DNA of 64,000 nt from Streptomyces parvulus (GCF_014648855.1 NZ_BMRX01000010.1:361120-425119); one strand, 5' to 3'; numbered from the stretch's first letter, positions 5,868 through 15,235 are shown. The notes: a model not told the origin generated them from the sequence alone. Program-made: numbers and translations.

Positions 5868-8800
5868 CCCGCACTCCCCGGGCTCTGGTGCCACAACTTC
5901 CTTCCGACCGCGGGCCCTTCGCCCGCGGGGCGCAGATCGGCCCAGGGGTGCATCTCGTACCCCGTGGACATGCGGATCCTCCGCTGCTCCCCGTCGCCGC
6001 CGGCCGTCCCGGGACCGGCGCCGGGGGCGTCGGCCAGCCGGGCCGCGACGCCTTCGAGGCCCTCCTCGGCCCGCACCTGAAGCAGGTCGGCGAGGTTCCA
6101 GGCGGCGGAGCCGACCACGCTGAGGCTGCGCGGGCCGCGCCGCTGGACCACCCCGCGCACCAGCAGCAGCCAGGAGTGGAAGACGGTGTGCGCGCAGGCG
6201 TCGTGGGAGTCGTCGAAGAACGCGAGGTCGACCAGGCCGGTGCCGTCGTCCAGGGTGGAGAAGATGACCCGGCGCCCGGAGCGGATCGGCGGGGTCTGCG
6301 TGGCCGCCTTGGCGCCGGCGACCAGCACCGTCTCCCCGTGCCTCGCCTCGCGCAGCCGCTTGGCCGACACCACGCCCAGTTCGCGCAGGAAGGTGCGGTG
6401 GTCGTCCATCAGGTTGCGCGAGGCGTCCATGGACAGCACGCCCAGTTCGGCGCTGAGCCGCTCCGCCGAGGTGAGGTCGGGCAGTCCGGCGGAGGCGGTC
6501 TTCCGCCCGCCGGCCAGGGGCAGTTGGTCACCGCGTCCGGCCCGGGCGCCGCGGTGCAGTTCGGTCAGGTGCAGTTGCAGGTCGCGGCGGTTGGCGCCGA
6601 ACGCGTCGAGCGCGCCGACCTGGGCGAGCCGGCCGGCCAGCGGCCTGCTGGGGCGGGCCCGTTCCCAGAAGTCGAGCAGGGAGGCGTACGGCTGCCCGGC
6701 GGCGGTCCGTTCCGCCTCGGCCTCGCTGATGCCGTGCACGTCGGAGAGGGCGAGGCGCAGGCCCCACACGGGCTCCCGTCGCTTACTTTCGGACACCAGT
6801 TCGATCCTGTGTGCGACCCCGGACTTGTTCACGTCCAACGGCAGGATCGGCACCCCGCGCCGCCGCGCGTCCGCCAGCAGCAGCCGCTTGGGGTACATGC
6901 CGGGATCGTGGGTGAGCAGGCCCGCGTAGAAGGCGGCCGGGTGGTGGGCCTTCAGCCACGCCGACTGGTACGTCGGCACCGCGAAGGCGACCGCGTGCGC
7001 CTTGCAGAAGCCGTAGGACCCGAAGGCCTCGATGATCTCCCAGGTGCGCTGAATCGTTTCCGCGTCGTACCCGTGCGCAGCGGCGTGCTGGGCGAACCAC
7101 ACCTTGATCCGACCCTGCGACTCCGGGTCGGAAAGACCGCGCCGCACCCGGTCCGCCTCACCCCGTCCGCAGCCGGTCATGATGTCGACGATGTCGATGA
7201 TCTGCTCGTGGAAGACGACGACCCCGTAGGTCCCCTCCAGCGGCTCCGCCAGGTCCTCGTGCGGGTAGCGCACCGGCGCCCGCCCGTGCCGCGCCTCGAT
7301 GAACGGCCGCACCATGTCGGCGGCGACCGGCCCGGGGCGGAAGAGCGAGATGTCGACCACGAGGTCGTGGAAGGTGGCCGGCTGGAGCCTGCCGACCAGG
7401 TCCCGCTGGCCCGGCGACTCGATCTGGAAGCAGCCCAGCGTCTCGGCGGAGCGGATCATCCGGTACGTCGCCGGGTCGCCCTCCGGTACGGCGTCCAGGT
7501 CGACCTCGGCGCCCGTCGCCCGCTTCACCTCGGCGACCGCGTGCGCCATCGCCGACTGCATCCGCACGCCGAGCACGTCCAGCTTGAGCAGCCCCAGGTC
7601 CTCCACGTCGTCCTTGTCGAACTGCGCCATCGGGAAGCCCTCGCCGCTGGTCGGCATCACCGGCGTACGGGAGAGGAGGGAGGCGTCGGACAGCAGGACG
7701 CCGCAGGGGTGCATGGCGATGCCGCGCGGGAGGGCGTCCAGGCCCTCGACCAGGTCCCAGAACTCCCCGTACCGCCCCCCGCCGTCCCGCCGGGACTCCT
7801 CGGCCAGCTCCCTCAGCTCGGGCAGCTCCTCCAGCGCGGCGCGGGCGTCGCGGGCGCGGATGTGCGGGAAGGACTTGGCGACGCGGTCGATCTCGGCCGG
7901 GTCCATGGACAGGGCGGCGCCGACATCGCGGACGGCGTGGCGCACCCGGTACGTCTCCGGCATCGCGACCGTGGCGACCCGCTCGGTGCCGAACCGGCCG
8001 ATGATCGCGCGGTAGACCTCCAGCCGGCGCGCGGACTCCACGTCGATGTCGATGTCGGGCAGCACCACCCGCTCCCTGGACAGGAACCGCTCCATCAGCA
8101 GCCCGTGCTCGACCGGGTCGGCGTGCGCGATGCCGAGGAGGTGGTTGACGAGCGAGCCCGCGCCGGAGCCGCGCGCGGCGACCCGGATACCCATGTGCCG
8201 CACGTCGTCCACGACCTGGGCGACGGTGAGGAAGTACGAGGCGAAGCCGTGGTGGGCGATGATGTCCAGCTCGTGGTGCATCCGCTCCCAGTACTCCCGG
8301 TGGCCGCGCCGCCGGTCGTAGCCGCGCAGCACCATGCCCGCCGCCGCCCGGGAGGCGAGCGCCCGCTGGGCGGTGCGGCGCCCGGCGCCCACGAGGTGGG
8401 GTTCGGGGAAGTGGACGGCACCCATCCCGAGGTCGTCCTCGGGGTCGACCAGGCACTCGGCGGCCGTGGCGCGGGTCTGCTCCAGCAGACGGTCGGCGGT
8501 GTCGCGCCGGAAGCCCGCGGACTCGACGATCCGCTCGGCGGCGTGCCGCATGGCGGCGGCGTCCTTGAGCCAGGCCTCGCCGGAGTCCAGCTCCTTGGTG
8601 GCGTCGATGGGGACGAGGCGGCGGGCGGCGTCCAGGACGTCGGCGACCCGGCCCTGCCCGGGGTCGGCGTACCGGACGGCGTTGCTGAGCACCGGCCGGA
8701 CGCCCTGCTCGGCGGCGAGGCCGACGGTGCGGGCGGCCAGCCGCAGGGAGCCGGGGCCGGTCCCCTCCCGGCCGTGCCAGACGGCCTCCAGGCGCAGGGC

Positions 8801-9343
8801 GTCGCCGTAGACCTCCCGCCAGGGGACGAGGAGCTTCGCCGCGCGGTCGGGGCGGCCGGCGGCGAGGGCGCGGCCGACGTCGGAGCCGGGGCCGAGCAGG
8901 ACGGTCAGCCCGTCGGCGTGGTTGTCGGCCCAGGCGAGCAGCGGGGTCTCCTCGGCGGTGTGGGCGGCGGAGACGAGACGGCACAGGTCGGCCCAGCCGC
9001 GCGCGCCGTCCCGGGCGAGGAAGGTCACCCGCGGGGCCGACTCGTCGACGAAGGCGCCGCCGCGCACGGGGACGCGGCGCCGGTCCCGGCGTACGGAGGT
9101 CTCCGTGCGGCCGGTGCCTGACTCGGGGACGGCCACCGCCAGGTCCGCGCCGAACAGCGGACGGACGCCGGCCTTCGCGCAGGCCTTGGCGAAGCGGACC
9201 GTGCCCGCGAGGGAGTCGCGGTCGGTGAGGGCGAGGGCGTCCATGCCCCGCTTCGAGGCGCGCTCGGCCAGCCGCTCCGGGTGGGAGGCGCCGTAGCGGG
9301 CGGAGAACCCGGAGACGGTGTGCAGATGCGTGAACCCCGGCAC
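5864..9343 (-). CDS. dnaE2: error-prone DNA polymerase III alpha subunit DnaE2
   Basis: About 1159 residues. The N-terminal PHP domain starts FTHLHTVSGFSARYG; the catalytic palm contains PDIDIDVES and LLKLDVLG with the three metal-binding aspartates; helix-hairpin-helix and OB-fold regions follow. DnaE2 is the damage-tolerance replicase responsible for SOS mutagenesis in actinobacteria. GTG at 9343 is chosen because GGAGG lies five bases upstream and homologues start PGFTHLHT; an in-frame ATG at 9361 is the alternative. A LexA-type box lies 33 bp upstream of the chosen start. Its stop overlaps the ImuB-like start, so the pair forms a mutasome operon; no imuA-like gene is next to it. Confidence 0.93.
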   Translation of the reverse strand: MPGFTHLHTVSGFSARYGASHPERLAERASKRGMDALALTDRDSLAGTVRFAKACAKAGVRPLFGADLAVAVPESGTGRTETSVRRDRRRVPVRGGAFVDESAPRVTFLARDGARGWADLCRLVSAAHTAEETPLLAWADNHADGLTVLLGPGSDVGRALAAGRPDRAAKLLVPWREVYGDALRLEAVWHGREGTGPGSLRLAARTVGLAAEQGVRPVLSNAVRYADPGQGRVADVLDAARRLVPIDATKELDSGEAWLKDAAAMRHAAERIVESAGFRRDTADRLLEQTRATAAECLVDPEDDLGMGAVHFPEPHLVGAGRRTAQRALASRAAAGMVLRGYDRRRGHREYWERMHHELDIIAHHGFASYFLTVAQVVDDVRHMGIRVAARGSGAGSLVNHLLGIAHADPVEHGLLMERFLSRERVVLPDIDIDVESARRLEVYRAIIGRFGTERVATVAMPETYRVRHAVRDVGAALSMDPAEIDRVAKSFPHIRARDARAALEELPELRELAEESRRDGGGRYGEFWDLVEGLDALPRGIAMHPCGVLLSDASLLSRTPVMPTSGEGFPMAQFDKDDVEDLGLLKLDVLGVRMQSAMAHAVAEVKRATGAEVDLDAVPEGDPATYRMIRSAETLGCFQIESPGQRDLVGRLQPATFHDLVVDISLFRPGPVAADMVRPFIEARHGRAPVRYPHEDLAEPLEGTYGVVVFHEQIIDIVDIMTGCGRGEADRVRRGLSDPESQGRIKVWFAQHAAAHGYDAETIQRTWEIIEAFGSYGFCKAHAVAFAVPTYQSAWLKAHHPAAFYAGLLTHDPGMYPKRLLLADARRRGVPILPLDVNKSGVAHRIELVSESKRREPVWGLRLALSDVHGISEAEAERTAAGQPYASLLDFWERARPSRPLAGRLAQVGALDAFGANRRDLQLHLTELHRGARAGRGDQLPLAGGRKTASAGLPDLTSAERLSAELGVLSMDASRNLMDDHRTFLRELGVVSAKRLREARHGETVLVAGAKAATQTPPIRSGRRVIFSTLDDGTGLVDLAFFDDSHDACAHTVFHSWLLLVRGVVQRRGPRSLSVVGSAAWNLADLLQVRAEEGLEGVAARLADAPGAGPGTAGGDGEQRRIRMSTGYEMHPWADLRPAGEGPAVGRKLWHQSPGSAG

Positions 9344-9375
9344 ACGCACCTCCGATCTCATGAACCGACGTCTTA

Positions 9376-9391
9376 TCGAACGTCTGTTCCC
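9376..9391 (-). promoter_or_regulatory. LexA (SOS) box upstream of dnaE2
   Basis: TCGAAC-GTCT-GTTCCC (read on the plus strand) matches the actinobacterial SOS consensus CGAAC-N4-GTTCG except for the final base. Its position 33 bp upstream of the dnaE2 start supports LexA repression of the dnaE2/imuB-like pair. Confidence 0.75.
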
Positions 9392-9494
9392 AACTACCTC
9401 ACCCCCACCATAGACCAAATTTCGAATACGTGTGCGACATCCGTTCGGCCCCGTCCCACCTGCGCAAACACCCTCCGACCCGGACCGTGGGGAC

Positions 9495-10559
9495 ATGTCA
9501 CACACACCGGGCCACTCCGGCGGGCGCGGCGGTTCCTTCCTCTCCGAGGTGAAGGACGCCGTCACCCCGCGGGCCACCCTGCTCGTGCTCGGCGTGCTCG
9601 CGCTCCAGCTGCTGTTCATCGCCTCCTACGTGGGGGCGCTGCACGACCCGAGGCCGAAGGACGTGCCCTTCGGCGTGGTCGCTCCCCCGGCGGTCGCCGA
9701 CCGGACGGTGAGCGCCCTCGCGGGACTGCCCGGGTCACCGCTGGACCCGCGGACGGTGGCCGACGCGGACGGCGCCCGCAAGCAGATCGAGAACCGGGAC
9801 ATCGACGGCGCCCTGGTGGTCGACCCCTCCGGCCGCACCGACACCCTGCTGGTCGCCTCCGGCGGCGGCACCGTCCTCGCCACCACGCTGGAGGGCCTGG
9901 TCGCCGAGGTGGAGCGGAGCCGGGACCGCGCGGTGCGGACCGTCGACGTGGCCCCGGCCTCGGCCCGGGACTTCGACGGGCTGTCGTCGTTCTACCTGGT
10001 CGTGGGCTGGTGCGTCGGCGGCTACCTGTGCGCCTCGATCCTGGCGATCAGCACCGGCGCCCGGCCGGCCAACCCGCGCCGCGCGGCGATCCGGCTGATC
10101 GTGATGGCGCTGGTGTCGATCACCGGCGGGCTCGGCGGCGCGGTGATCGTCGGGCCGGTCCTGGGCGCGCTGCCCGGCAGTGTGGTGGACCTGTGGGGGC
10201 TCGGCGCGCTGATCACCTTCGCGGTGGGCGCCGCCACGCTCGCCCTCCAGGGGGTCTTCGGGATCGTGGGGATCGGGCTGGCGATCCTGCTGGTGGTGAT
10301 CGCGGGCAACCCGAGCGCGGGCGGCGCCTTCCCGCTGCCCATGCTGCCGCCGTTCTGGCAGGCGATCGGCCCGGCGCTGCCGCCGGGCGCGGGGACCTGG
10401 GCGGCGCGTTCGATCGCGTACTTCGACGCGAACGACGTGACCGAGTCCCTGCTGGTGCTGTGGGCGTGGGCGGTCGCGGGGACGGTCGTCGCGATGCTGG
10501 CGTCCGTCCTGCGCCGCGCGCGCCGGGAGCCGGAGCTGCCGCCGACGCGGGCCGGCTGA
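9495..10559 (+). CDS. ABC-2/DUF3533-like integral membrane protein
   Basis: A 354-residue membrane protein starting at ATG 9495, just after a GGGGA. One N-terminal transmembrane helix (LLVLGVLALQLLFIASYVG) is followed by an extracytoplasmic domain of about 130 residues (from about residue 50), then five or so helices in the C-terminal half. This YhgE/Pip or DUF3533-like layout is seen in ABC-2-type exporter permeases and in phage-infection-protein relatives. No ATPase gene is adjacent, so transport is not established. The gene is divergent from dnaE2 and convergent with a protease gene, separated by a hairpin terminator. The substrate is unknown. Confidence 0.6.
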   Translation: MSHTPGHSGGRGGSFLSEVKDAVTPRATLLVLGVLALQLLFIASYVGALHDPRPKDVPFGVVAPPAVADRTVSALAGLPGSPLDPRTVADADGARKQIENRDIDGALVVDPSGRTDTLLVASGGGTVLATTLEGLVAEVERSRDRAVRTVDVAPASARDFDGLSSFYLVVGWCVGGYLCASILAISTGARPANPRRAAIRLIVMALVSITGGLGGAVIVGPVLGALPGSVVDLWGLGALITFAVGAATLALQGVFGIVGIGLAILLVVIAGNPSAGGAFPLPMLPPFWQAIGPALPPGAGTWAARSIAYFDANDVTESLLVLWAWAVAGTVVAMLASVLRRARREPELPPTRAG

Positions 10560-10610
10560 CCCACGGCCTCGCACACCCGCGGAGTACACACGCGGACGTA
10601 CACACGCGGA

Positions 10611-10638
10611 AGTCCCGCCCCCACTAGGGGACGGGACT
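10611..10638. terminator. hairpin between convergent membrane protein and protease genes
   Basis: AGTCCCGCCCCC and GGGGACGGGACT pair around ACTA with one bulged position, forming a GC-rich stem that can serve both convergent genes. Confidence 0.65.
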
Positions 10639-10663
10639 CCTGCGTGCCGGTCGGGGCCGGTGC

Positions 10664-11746
10664 TCAGCCGATCTGCGTGCCGGTGGCCGACAGGGCCTCC
10701 GTCACCGGCTGGAAGAAGGTCTCGCCGCCCGAGGTGCAGTCGCCGCTGCCGCCGGAGGTGAGGCCCACGGCCTTGTCGCCAGAGAAGAGCGAGCCGCCGC
10801 TGTCGCCGGGCTCGGCGCAGACGTCGGTCTGGATCAGGCCGTTGACGACGTCGCCGTTGCCGTAGTTGACGGTGGCGTCCAGGCCGGTCACCTTGCCGTC
10901 GTGCACCTGGGTCGTGGAGCCGCTGCGGGTGACCTCCATACCGACGGTGGCGTCGGCGGCGCCCGAGATGGCCTGGGCGGAGCCGTTGTAGAGGTTCACC
11001 TCGCTCGGGTGGTCCACGTCGCCGCTGTACTTGACGAGGCCGTAGTCGTTGTCCGGGAAGCTGGACGTCACGTTCTCGCCGAGCTGGTTGCCGGACGAGT
11101 CCTGCCAGCTGGTGATGCCCTCGGTGCAGTGCCCGGCGGTCAGGAAGTGCGGCTCGCCGCCCTTGGTGACGTTGAAGCCGAGCGAGCAGCGCCCGCTGCC
11201 GTCGGTGATGGCGTCGCCGCCGGCGATGAAGGGCTTGTACTCGCCCTGCGTCCGCTTGAGTTCGGCCTTGGCGCCGAGCCCGTCGACCACCTTGGTCAGC
11301 TTGGCCAGCTCGGCCTTGGAGACCGTGCGGTCGGCGGTGACCACGACCTTGTTGGTGGTCGGGTCGGTCGCCCAGGACGTGCCCGGGATGGCCGCGTCCT
11401 CGGTGAGCGTGGTGCGCGCGCTCTTCAGCTCGGCGAGCGAGTTCTCCACGACTCTGGCCTTGGCGCCCGCCTCCTCGACGGTCTGCGCGGCGTCGTCGTC
11501 GAGCACGTTGACGACGAGGCTCTTGGCCTGGGCGTCGTAGTACGTGCCCGCGGCGTCGGTACCGAGGTCGCCGAGCAGCGTGGAGGCGAGCTTTCCGGCC
11601 GCCGTGACCGACAGGGTCTCGGGGGCGGCGGACTGCGGAGCCTCACTGGCGTTCGCAGTCTGGAAGGTGACTCCCGCCGCGACCAGTGCGGTGATGCCCG
11701 CACCTACGACCGCGGCCCGTCGCTTGGGTATGCGTCGGTGCTTCAA
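10664..11746 (-). CDS. secreted chymotrypsin-like pro-protease (streptogrisin type)
   Basis: A 360-residue preproprotease. The likely start is TTG at 11746, seven bases after AGGAGG, giving MKHRRIPKRR, a signal peptide (AAVVGAGITALVAAGVTFQTANA) and an alpha-lytic-type propeptide of about 140 residues. The mature S1 domain probably begins near IAGGDAI (about 174). The triad is His206 in LTAGHC, Asp234 in PDNDYG and Ser316 in EPGDSGGSL. Cysteines near 187/207 and 310/337 should form the usual disulfides. The propeptide normally acts as an intramolecular foldase. It is a diverged paralogue of the next gene. Confidence 0.88.
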   Translation of the reverse strand: MKHRRIPKRRAAVVGAGITALVAAGVTFQTANASEAPQSAAPETLSVTAAGKLASTLLGDLGTDAAGTYYDAQAKSLVVNVLDDDAAQTVEEAGAKARVVENSLAELKSARTTLTEDAAIPGTSWATDPTTNKVVVTADRTVSKAELAKLTKVVDGLGAKAELKRTQGEYKPFIAGGDAITDGSGRCSLGFNVTKGGEPHFLTAGHCTEGITSWQDSSGNQLGENVTSSFPDNDYGLVKYSGDVDHPSEVNLYNGSAQAISGAADATVGMEVTRSGSTTQVHDGKVTGLDATVNYGNGDVVNGLIQTDVCAEPGDSGGSLFSGDKAVGLTSGGSGDCTSGGETFFQPVTEALSATGTQIG

Positions 11747-12167
11747 CTCATGTCCTCCTGTGGGGGGTCGGCCCGGGAGGTTGTGGGGACCTCGCGAACC
11801 GGAAGGCTGGTTGACGAGCGCTAACTCTTCCGATTCCACAGGGAGCACACAAGGTCGACTTCAGGACGTGCGCACGACAACACCAGCGTGGTCACACGTC
11901 CTTCACCATTCATGTCCCTTCCAGCAGGATTCGCGAAGTGAACGCAGCAGCAAACGCTACGGGCGAGTAACCGAAGACCGGCCGACCCCGCACCTCCCTG
12001 TCTGAAAATCGACTCTTGCCTTTCGTCCACCGGATGTGCGTCTACACGCGGCGGTCGCGCGGGCGTCCGGTTCCGCGCACGGGAGAGCCCCCGCACACCG
12101 GTGGTGTGCGGGGGCTCTCGTCGTACTGCCTGCCGCGTCCCGGAGGAGGGCAGCGGAGCCGGGCGGA
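11747..12167. other. intergenic region between the two protease genes
   Basis: The 421 bases hold the first protease's promoter and 5' leader (11747-12080) and the second gene's terminator at 12083-12119. I found no supported open frame. A candidate promoter is TTGTGT with a poor -10 about 19 bp downstream on the minus strand near 11858-11829, but it is weak. Confidence 0.4.
12083..12119. terminator. strong hairpin after second protease gene
   Basis: GAGAGCCCCCGCACACC and GGTGTGCGGGGGCTCTC form a 17-bp perfect stem with a 3-nt loop, about 48 bp past the stop codon at 12168. Confidence 0.8.
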
Positions 12168-13070
12168 CTAGTAGACGCTGACGCCGTAGGCGCTCAGGGC
12201 CTCGGTGACCGGCTGGAAGAACGTCGTACCGCCGGAGGAGCAGTTGCCGCTGCCGCCGGAGGTCAGACCGTAGGCGGTGCCGTTGCTGCCGTAGAGCGAG
12301 CCGCCGGAGTCGCCGGGCTCGGCGCAGACCGTGGTCTGGATCAGCCCGCCGACGACGTCGCCGCCGCCGTAGTTGACGGTGGCGTTCAGGGCGGTGACCC
12401 GGCCGCTGTGGGTGCCGGTCGTGGAACCGTCGCGGATGACGGTGGTGCCCACGCTCGGGGTGGCGGCGCGGGTGATGTCCACGCCGTTCGCGGTGCCGGG
12501 ACGGGAGACGGACCCCGTGTACTGCACGATGCCGTAGTCGTTGCCCGGGAAGCTGGAGCCCGCCGTCTGTCCGATGACGGTGCCGCCGGAGCTGGAGCGC
12601 CAGGCCCCGGCGCCGTCGGTGCAGTGACCGGCGGTCAGGAAGTACTCGGTGCCGTTGGAGGCACGGACGTTGAAGCCGAGGGAGCAGCGCCAGCTGCTCG
12701 CGTAGATGGCGTCGCCGCCCTGGATGAGCTTGTTGAACGTGCCGGGGGTGCGCTTGACCGTGAGCGCGCCGGCCTTGTCGCCGGCCTGCTCCTTGATCTT
12801 CGCTATCTCGGCCTGGGAGACGGTGCTGTCCACGGTGAGCAGCACCCGGCCGGACTTGGCGTCGACGGCCCAGGCGGTGCCCGGGACGTCGGCCTTGAGC
12901 ACCGCGCCGCTGGCACTGCTGAGTTCGGCGGCGCTGAAGGCGACCGGGGCGGGTGCCGCGGTCGCGCTGGGGATCGCGACGGCGGCCGCGGCCACGAGGC
13001 CGGTGGATACGGCGATCAGCCGAGTCCGTCTCGTGATGCCGCTGCGGGGGGTGGTGCGCTTGATCCTCAC
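12168..13070 (-). CDS. secreted streptogrisin A/B-like pro-protease
   Basis: A 300-residue preproprotease. GTG at 13070 with GGAGGAA upstream gives MRIKRTTPRS, as in classic streptogrisin precursors. A signal peptide ends near SATAAP, a short propeptide follows (about 40-115), and the mature chymotrypsin-like enzyme begins near IQGGDAIYASS. The catalytic residues are His149 (LTAGHC), Asp178 (PGNDYG) and Ser255 (EPGDSGGSLY). Mature length of about 185 residues and two disulfide pairs match streptogrisins A/B. The specificity pocket cannot be assigned from sequence alone. The gene is a tandem paralogue of the protease at 10664-11746, with its own promoter. Confidence 0.9.
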   Translation of the reverse strand: MRIKRTTPRSGITRRTRLIAVSTGLVAAAAVAIPSATAAPAPVAFSAAELSSASGAVLKADVPGTAWAVDAKSGRVLLTVDSTVSQAEIAKIKEQAGDKAGALTVKRTPGTFNKLIQGGDAIYASSWRCSLGFNVRASNGTEYFLTAGHCTDGAGAWRSSSGGTVIGQTAGSSFPGNDYGIVQYTGSVSRPGTANGVDITRAATPSVGTTVIRDGSTTGTHSGRVTALNATVNYGGGDVVGGLIQTTVCAEPGDSGGSLYGSNGTAYGLTSGGSGNCSSGGTTFFQPVTEALSAYGVSVY

Positions 13071-13191
13071 TTTTCGTTCCTCCACATGGGAAGTCGGGGG
13101 CCCTCGTGTGGGGTTGGGGCCCGTGAGGCGCAGCCAGGGACGGACCTCCGGGTTCCGGATACGTCGTGCCCCTGACAAGCGCTGAGGTTGG

Positions 13192-13221
13192 AGTATTCGG
13201 CCGAACGACCGGTCGGCACAA
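13192..13221 (-). promoter_or_regulatory. candidate promoter for streptogrisin-like gene
   Basis: On the minus strand TTGTGC and AATACT are separated by 18 bp, leaving a leader of about 120 nt before the GTG at 13070. Two AAAGATC direct repeats 11 bp apart lie just upstream (about 13240-13257). Confidence 0.4.
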
Positions 13222-13275
13222 GGGCACCTTTCGGCCGTTGATCTTTGAACGATCTTTACCGACCCCCGCCGGTCC

Positions 13276-14061
13276 TCAGCGCAGTTCCCGTTCTCCGGCC
13301 TCGACGCGGATCCCCAGGGTGTTCCCGGGCGGCGGGAAGGGGCAGACGAAGTGGTCGGCGAAGGCGCACGGCGGCAGCAGCGCGCGGTTGAGGTCGACCG
13401 TCGTCAGACCCTCGGCGTCGGGCGCGGCGGGGCGCAGGAACCGGAAGCGGTAACTGGTGCTTCCGCTGGTGCCGTCGGCGAAGACGGCCCACAGCGAGCC
13501 GTCGTCCTCGACGCTCACCTGGAGCGTGTGCTCCCGTCCGTCCAGGGTGAAGGCCAGCTCTCCGCCGAGGGCCAGCCCGCGCTCCCTGCCGTCCGCGTTC
13601 GGCACCCGCACGCTGCGCCGCCCGGTGGCGTACGGCGTGAAGCGCCCCGGCACCGACCAGCGCGGATCGTACGGCGTGGCCGCGATGCCCCGGAACGCCC
13701 GCCGCGGACCGGCGTTCGGGTCGAAGTCGCGCACCCCCCACAGCCCCTCGCGGACCAGGACGACCAGCCGACGCTCCCCCAGCGCCACCCTGGCCTCCTC
13801 GGCCGGCCCCGGGTCCGCGGCGAGCCGCACCCGCCCGGCCGGCGGCCGCCCGTCCACGGTGAGCCCGTCGGCGGCGGTGGCCGTCAGGAGCACCCCGTCG
13901 CCGTCCGCCGTCCACCGCCCGGGGATGTCCGGAAGCCGCCCGGCCGGATGGTCCTCCAGCCAGTGCGTGCCGGTGAGGGCGAGCGGCCCGTAGGGCGCCG
14001 ACACCGTCGCCGTGCGCCGCCCGTGCCACCGCTTCCACTCGTCGGACGCGTCCTTCGTCAT
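13276..14061 (-). CDS. DUF1684 domain protein
   Basis: A 261-residue cytosolic protein starting MTKDASDEWKRWHGRR at ATG 14061, four bases after the stop of the LLM monooxygenase, so it is the third gene of that operon. The family signature is visible: an N-terminal TGTHWLEDHPAG, the central FRGIAATPYDPRW and PYATG, and the C-terminal PCAFADHFVCPFPPPGNTL with conserved Cys, Asp and Pro. DUF1684 proteins have a beta-rich fold and no firmly established biochemistry. Operon membership suggests a link to the flavin-dependent oxidation system, for example handling of a product, but this is inference. Confidence 0.75.
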   Translation of the reverse strand: MTKDASDEWKRWHGRRTATVSAPYGPLALTGTHWLEDHPAGRLPDIPGRWTADGDGVLLTATAADGLTVDGRPPAGRVRLAADPGPAEEARVALGERRLVVLVREGLWGVRDFDPNAGPRRAFRGIAATPYDPRWSVPGRFTPYATGRRSVRVPNADGRERGLALGGELAFTLDGREHTLQVSVEDDGSLWAVFADGTSGSTSYRFRFLRPAAPDAEGLTTVDLNRALLPPCAFADHFVCPFPPPGNTLGIRVEAGERELR

Positions 14062-14065
14062 GGCG

Positions 14066-15235
14066 TCAACCCTTCCACACCGGGGCGTCCAGACCGAGGT
14101 GGGAACGGAGGGTGGCGCCCTCGTAGGCGGTACGGAACGCACCGCGCTCCCGCAGCAGCGGGACCACCCGGTCCACGAACTCGTCCAGCCCGCCCGGTAC
14201 CAGGTGCGGCACGAGGACGAAGCCGTCGGCGGCGCCCCGCGCCACGAGCGACTCCATCCCGGCGGCCACCTCGCCGGGGGTGCCGACGAAGGAGTGCCGG
14301 GTGCTCGTCAGGTCGACGCCCCAGACCCGCTCCAGCGTGCGGAGCGCGGCCCGCGGGGAGACCTGGCGCCGGCGGATCTCCGCGGACCGTTCGTGTGCCT
14401 CGGCGGCGGTGTCCCCGAGGACCACGGTGGCCGCGGGCATGACCTTGAGGTCGTCCGGGTCGCGGCCGTACCGCGCGAGGCGGCGCCCCAGGTCGGTACG
14501 GAGGGCGCCGCCGGCGTCCGGGGGACGGTGCCGGGTGAGGAGCACGTCGGCCGAGGACGCGGCGAACTCCCGGCCCTCGTCGGAGCCGCCGGTCCGGGCC
14601 ATCACCACCGGGTGCCCCTGCGGGGAGCGCGGCAGGGTGAACTCGCCCGCGATGTCGAAGTACCGGCCGCGGTGGGCGAAGGGGCGGGGGGTGCCGTCGG
14701 GGGTCCAGGAGTCCCACAGCTGCCGCGCGGCGGCCACGGACTCGGCGGCGCGGACGTAGTGTTCGGGCCGTTCGAGGTGCCCGCCCCGACGGAAGTTCTG
14801 GTCGTCGGCGGCGTCGGACGAGGCCACCGCGCTCCAGGCGGCCCGGCCGCCGCTGAGGTGGTCCAGGGTGGCGAACCCGCGGGCGATCTCGAAGGGCTCG
14901 GTGTGCGAGGTGCCGGCCTCGGCGGCCAGACCGAGGTGCCGGGTGACGGTGGAGAGCGCGTTGAGCACGGTCAGGGGCTCGGGGCCGCCGGCCGCGTCCG
15001 GGTCGTGGACGTGGTCCCCGTGCTCGCGCGGCCGAAGCTCGTCCGCGAGGAGGAGGAAGTCGAACAGACCGCGCTCGGCGGTGCGGGCGAGGTGTTCGAA
15101 GGCGGCGAACTCGATCTGCGAGCCCGCCCCGGGATCGTCCCGGACGCTCGTGCCGCGGGCGCCCGGGAAGAGCACGGCCAGGTGCATCGTCCTGTTCCCC
15201 GGTCTCCTCGGTCCGGTGCCGCCGGGTCCGGTCAT
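14066..15235 (-). CDS. LLM-class flavin-dependent monooxygenase (NtaA/SnaA/DszA-like)
   Basis: A 389-residue TIM-barrel flavin monooxygenase of the bacterial-luciferase superfamily. Key features are HLAVLFPGARGT at the N-terminus, FDFLLLADEL, TGTS/T-type SHTEPFEIARGFATLDHLSGGRAAWSAV (FMN-binding region) and HPVVMARTGGSDEG, all as in nitrilotriacetate, pristinamycin IIA synthase and DszA-type enzymes that use reduced FMN from a reductase. The ATG at 15235 overlaps the upstream stop (ATGA); a second ATG at 15187 is a possible start. The substrate is unknown; sulfur-source or xenobiotic oxidation is likely given the family and the nearby leader peptide. Confidence 0.82.
   Translation of the reverse strand: MTGPGGTGPRRPGNRTMHLAVLFPGARGTSVRDDPGAGSQIEFAAFEHLARTAERGLFDFLLLADELRPREHGDHVHDPDAAGGPEPLTVLNALSTVTRHLGLAAEAGTSHTEPFEIARGFATLDHLSGGRAAWSAVASSDAADDQNFRRGGHLERPEHYVRAAESVAAARQLWDSWTPDGTPRPFAHRGRYFDIAGEFTLPRSPQGHPVVMARTGGSDEGREFAASSADVLLTRHRPPDAGGALRTDLGRRLARYGRDPDDLKVMPAATVVLGDTAAEAHERSAEIRRRQVSPRAALRTLERVWGVDLTSTRHSFVGTPGEVAAGMESLVARGAADGFVLVPHLVPGGLDEFVDRVVPLLRERGAFRTAYEGATLRSHLGLDAPVWKG

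Noticed and set aside
5888..9121. 1077-residue plus-strand frame
   Set aside because: Shadow of dnaE2; composition is antisense-like and no domains are visible.
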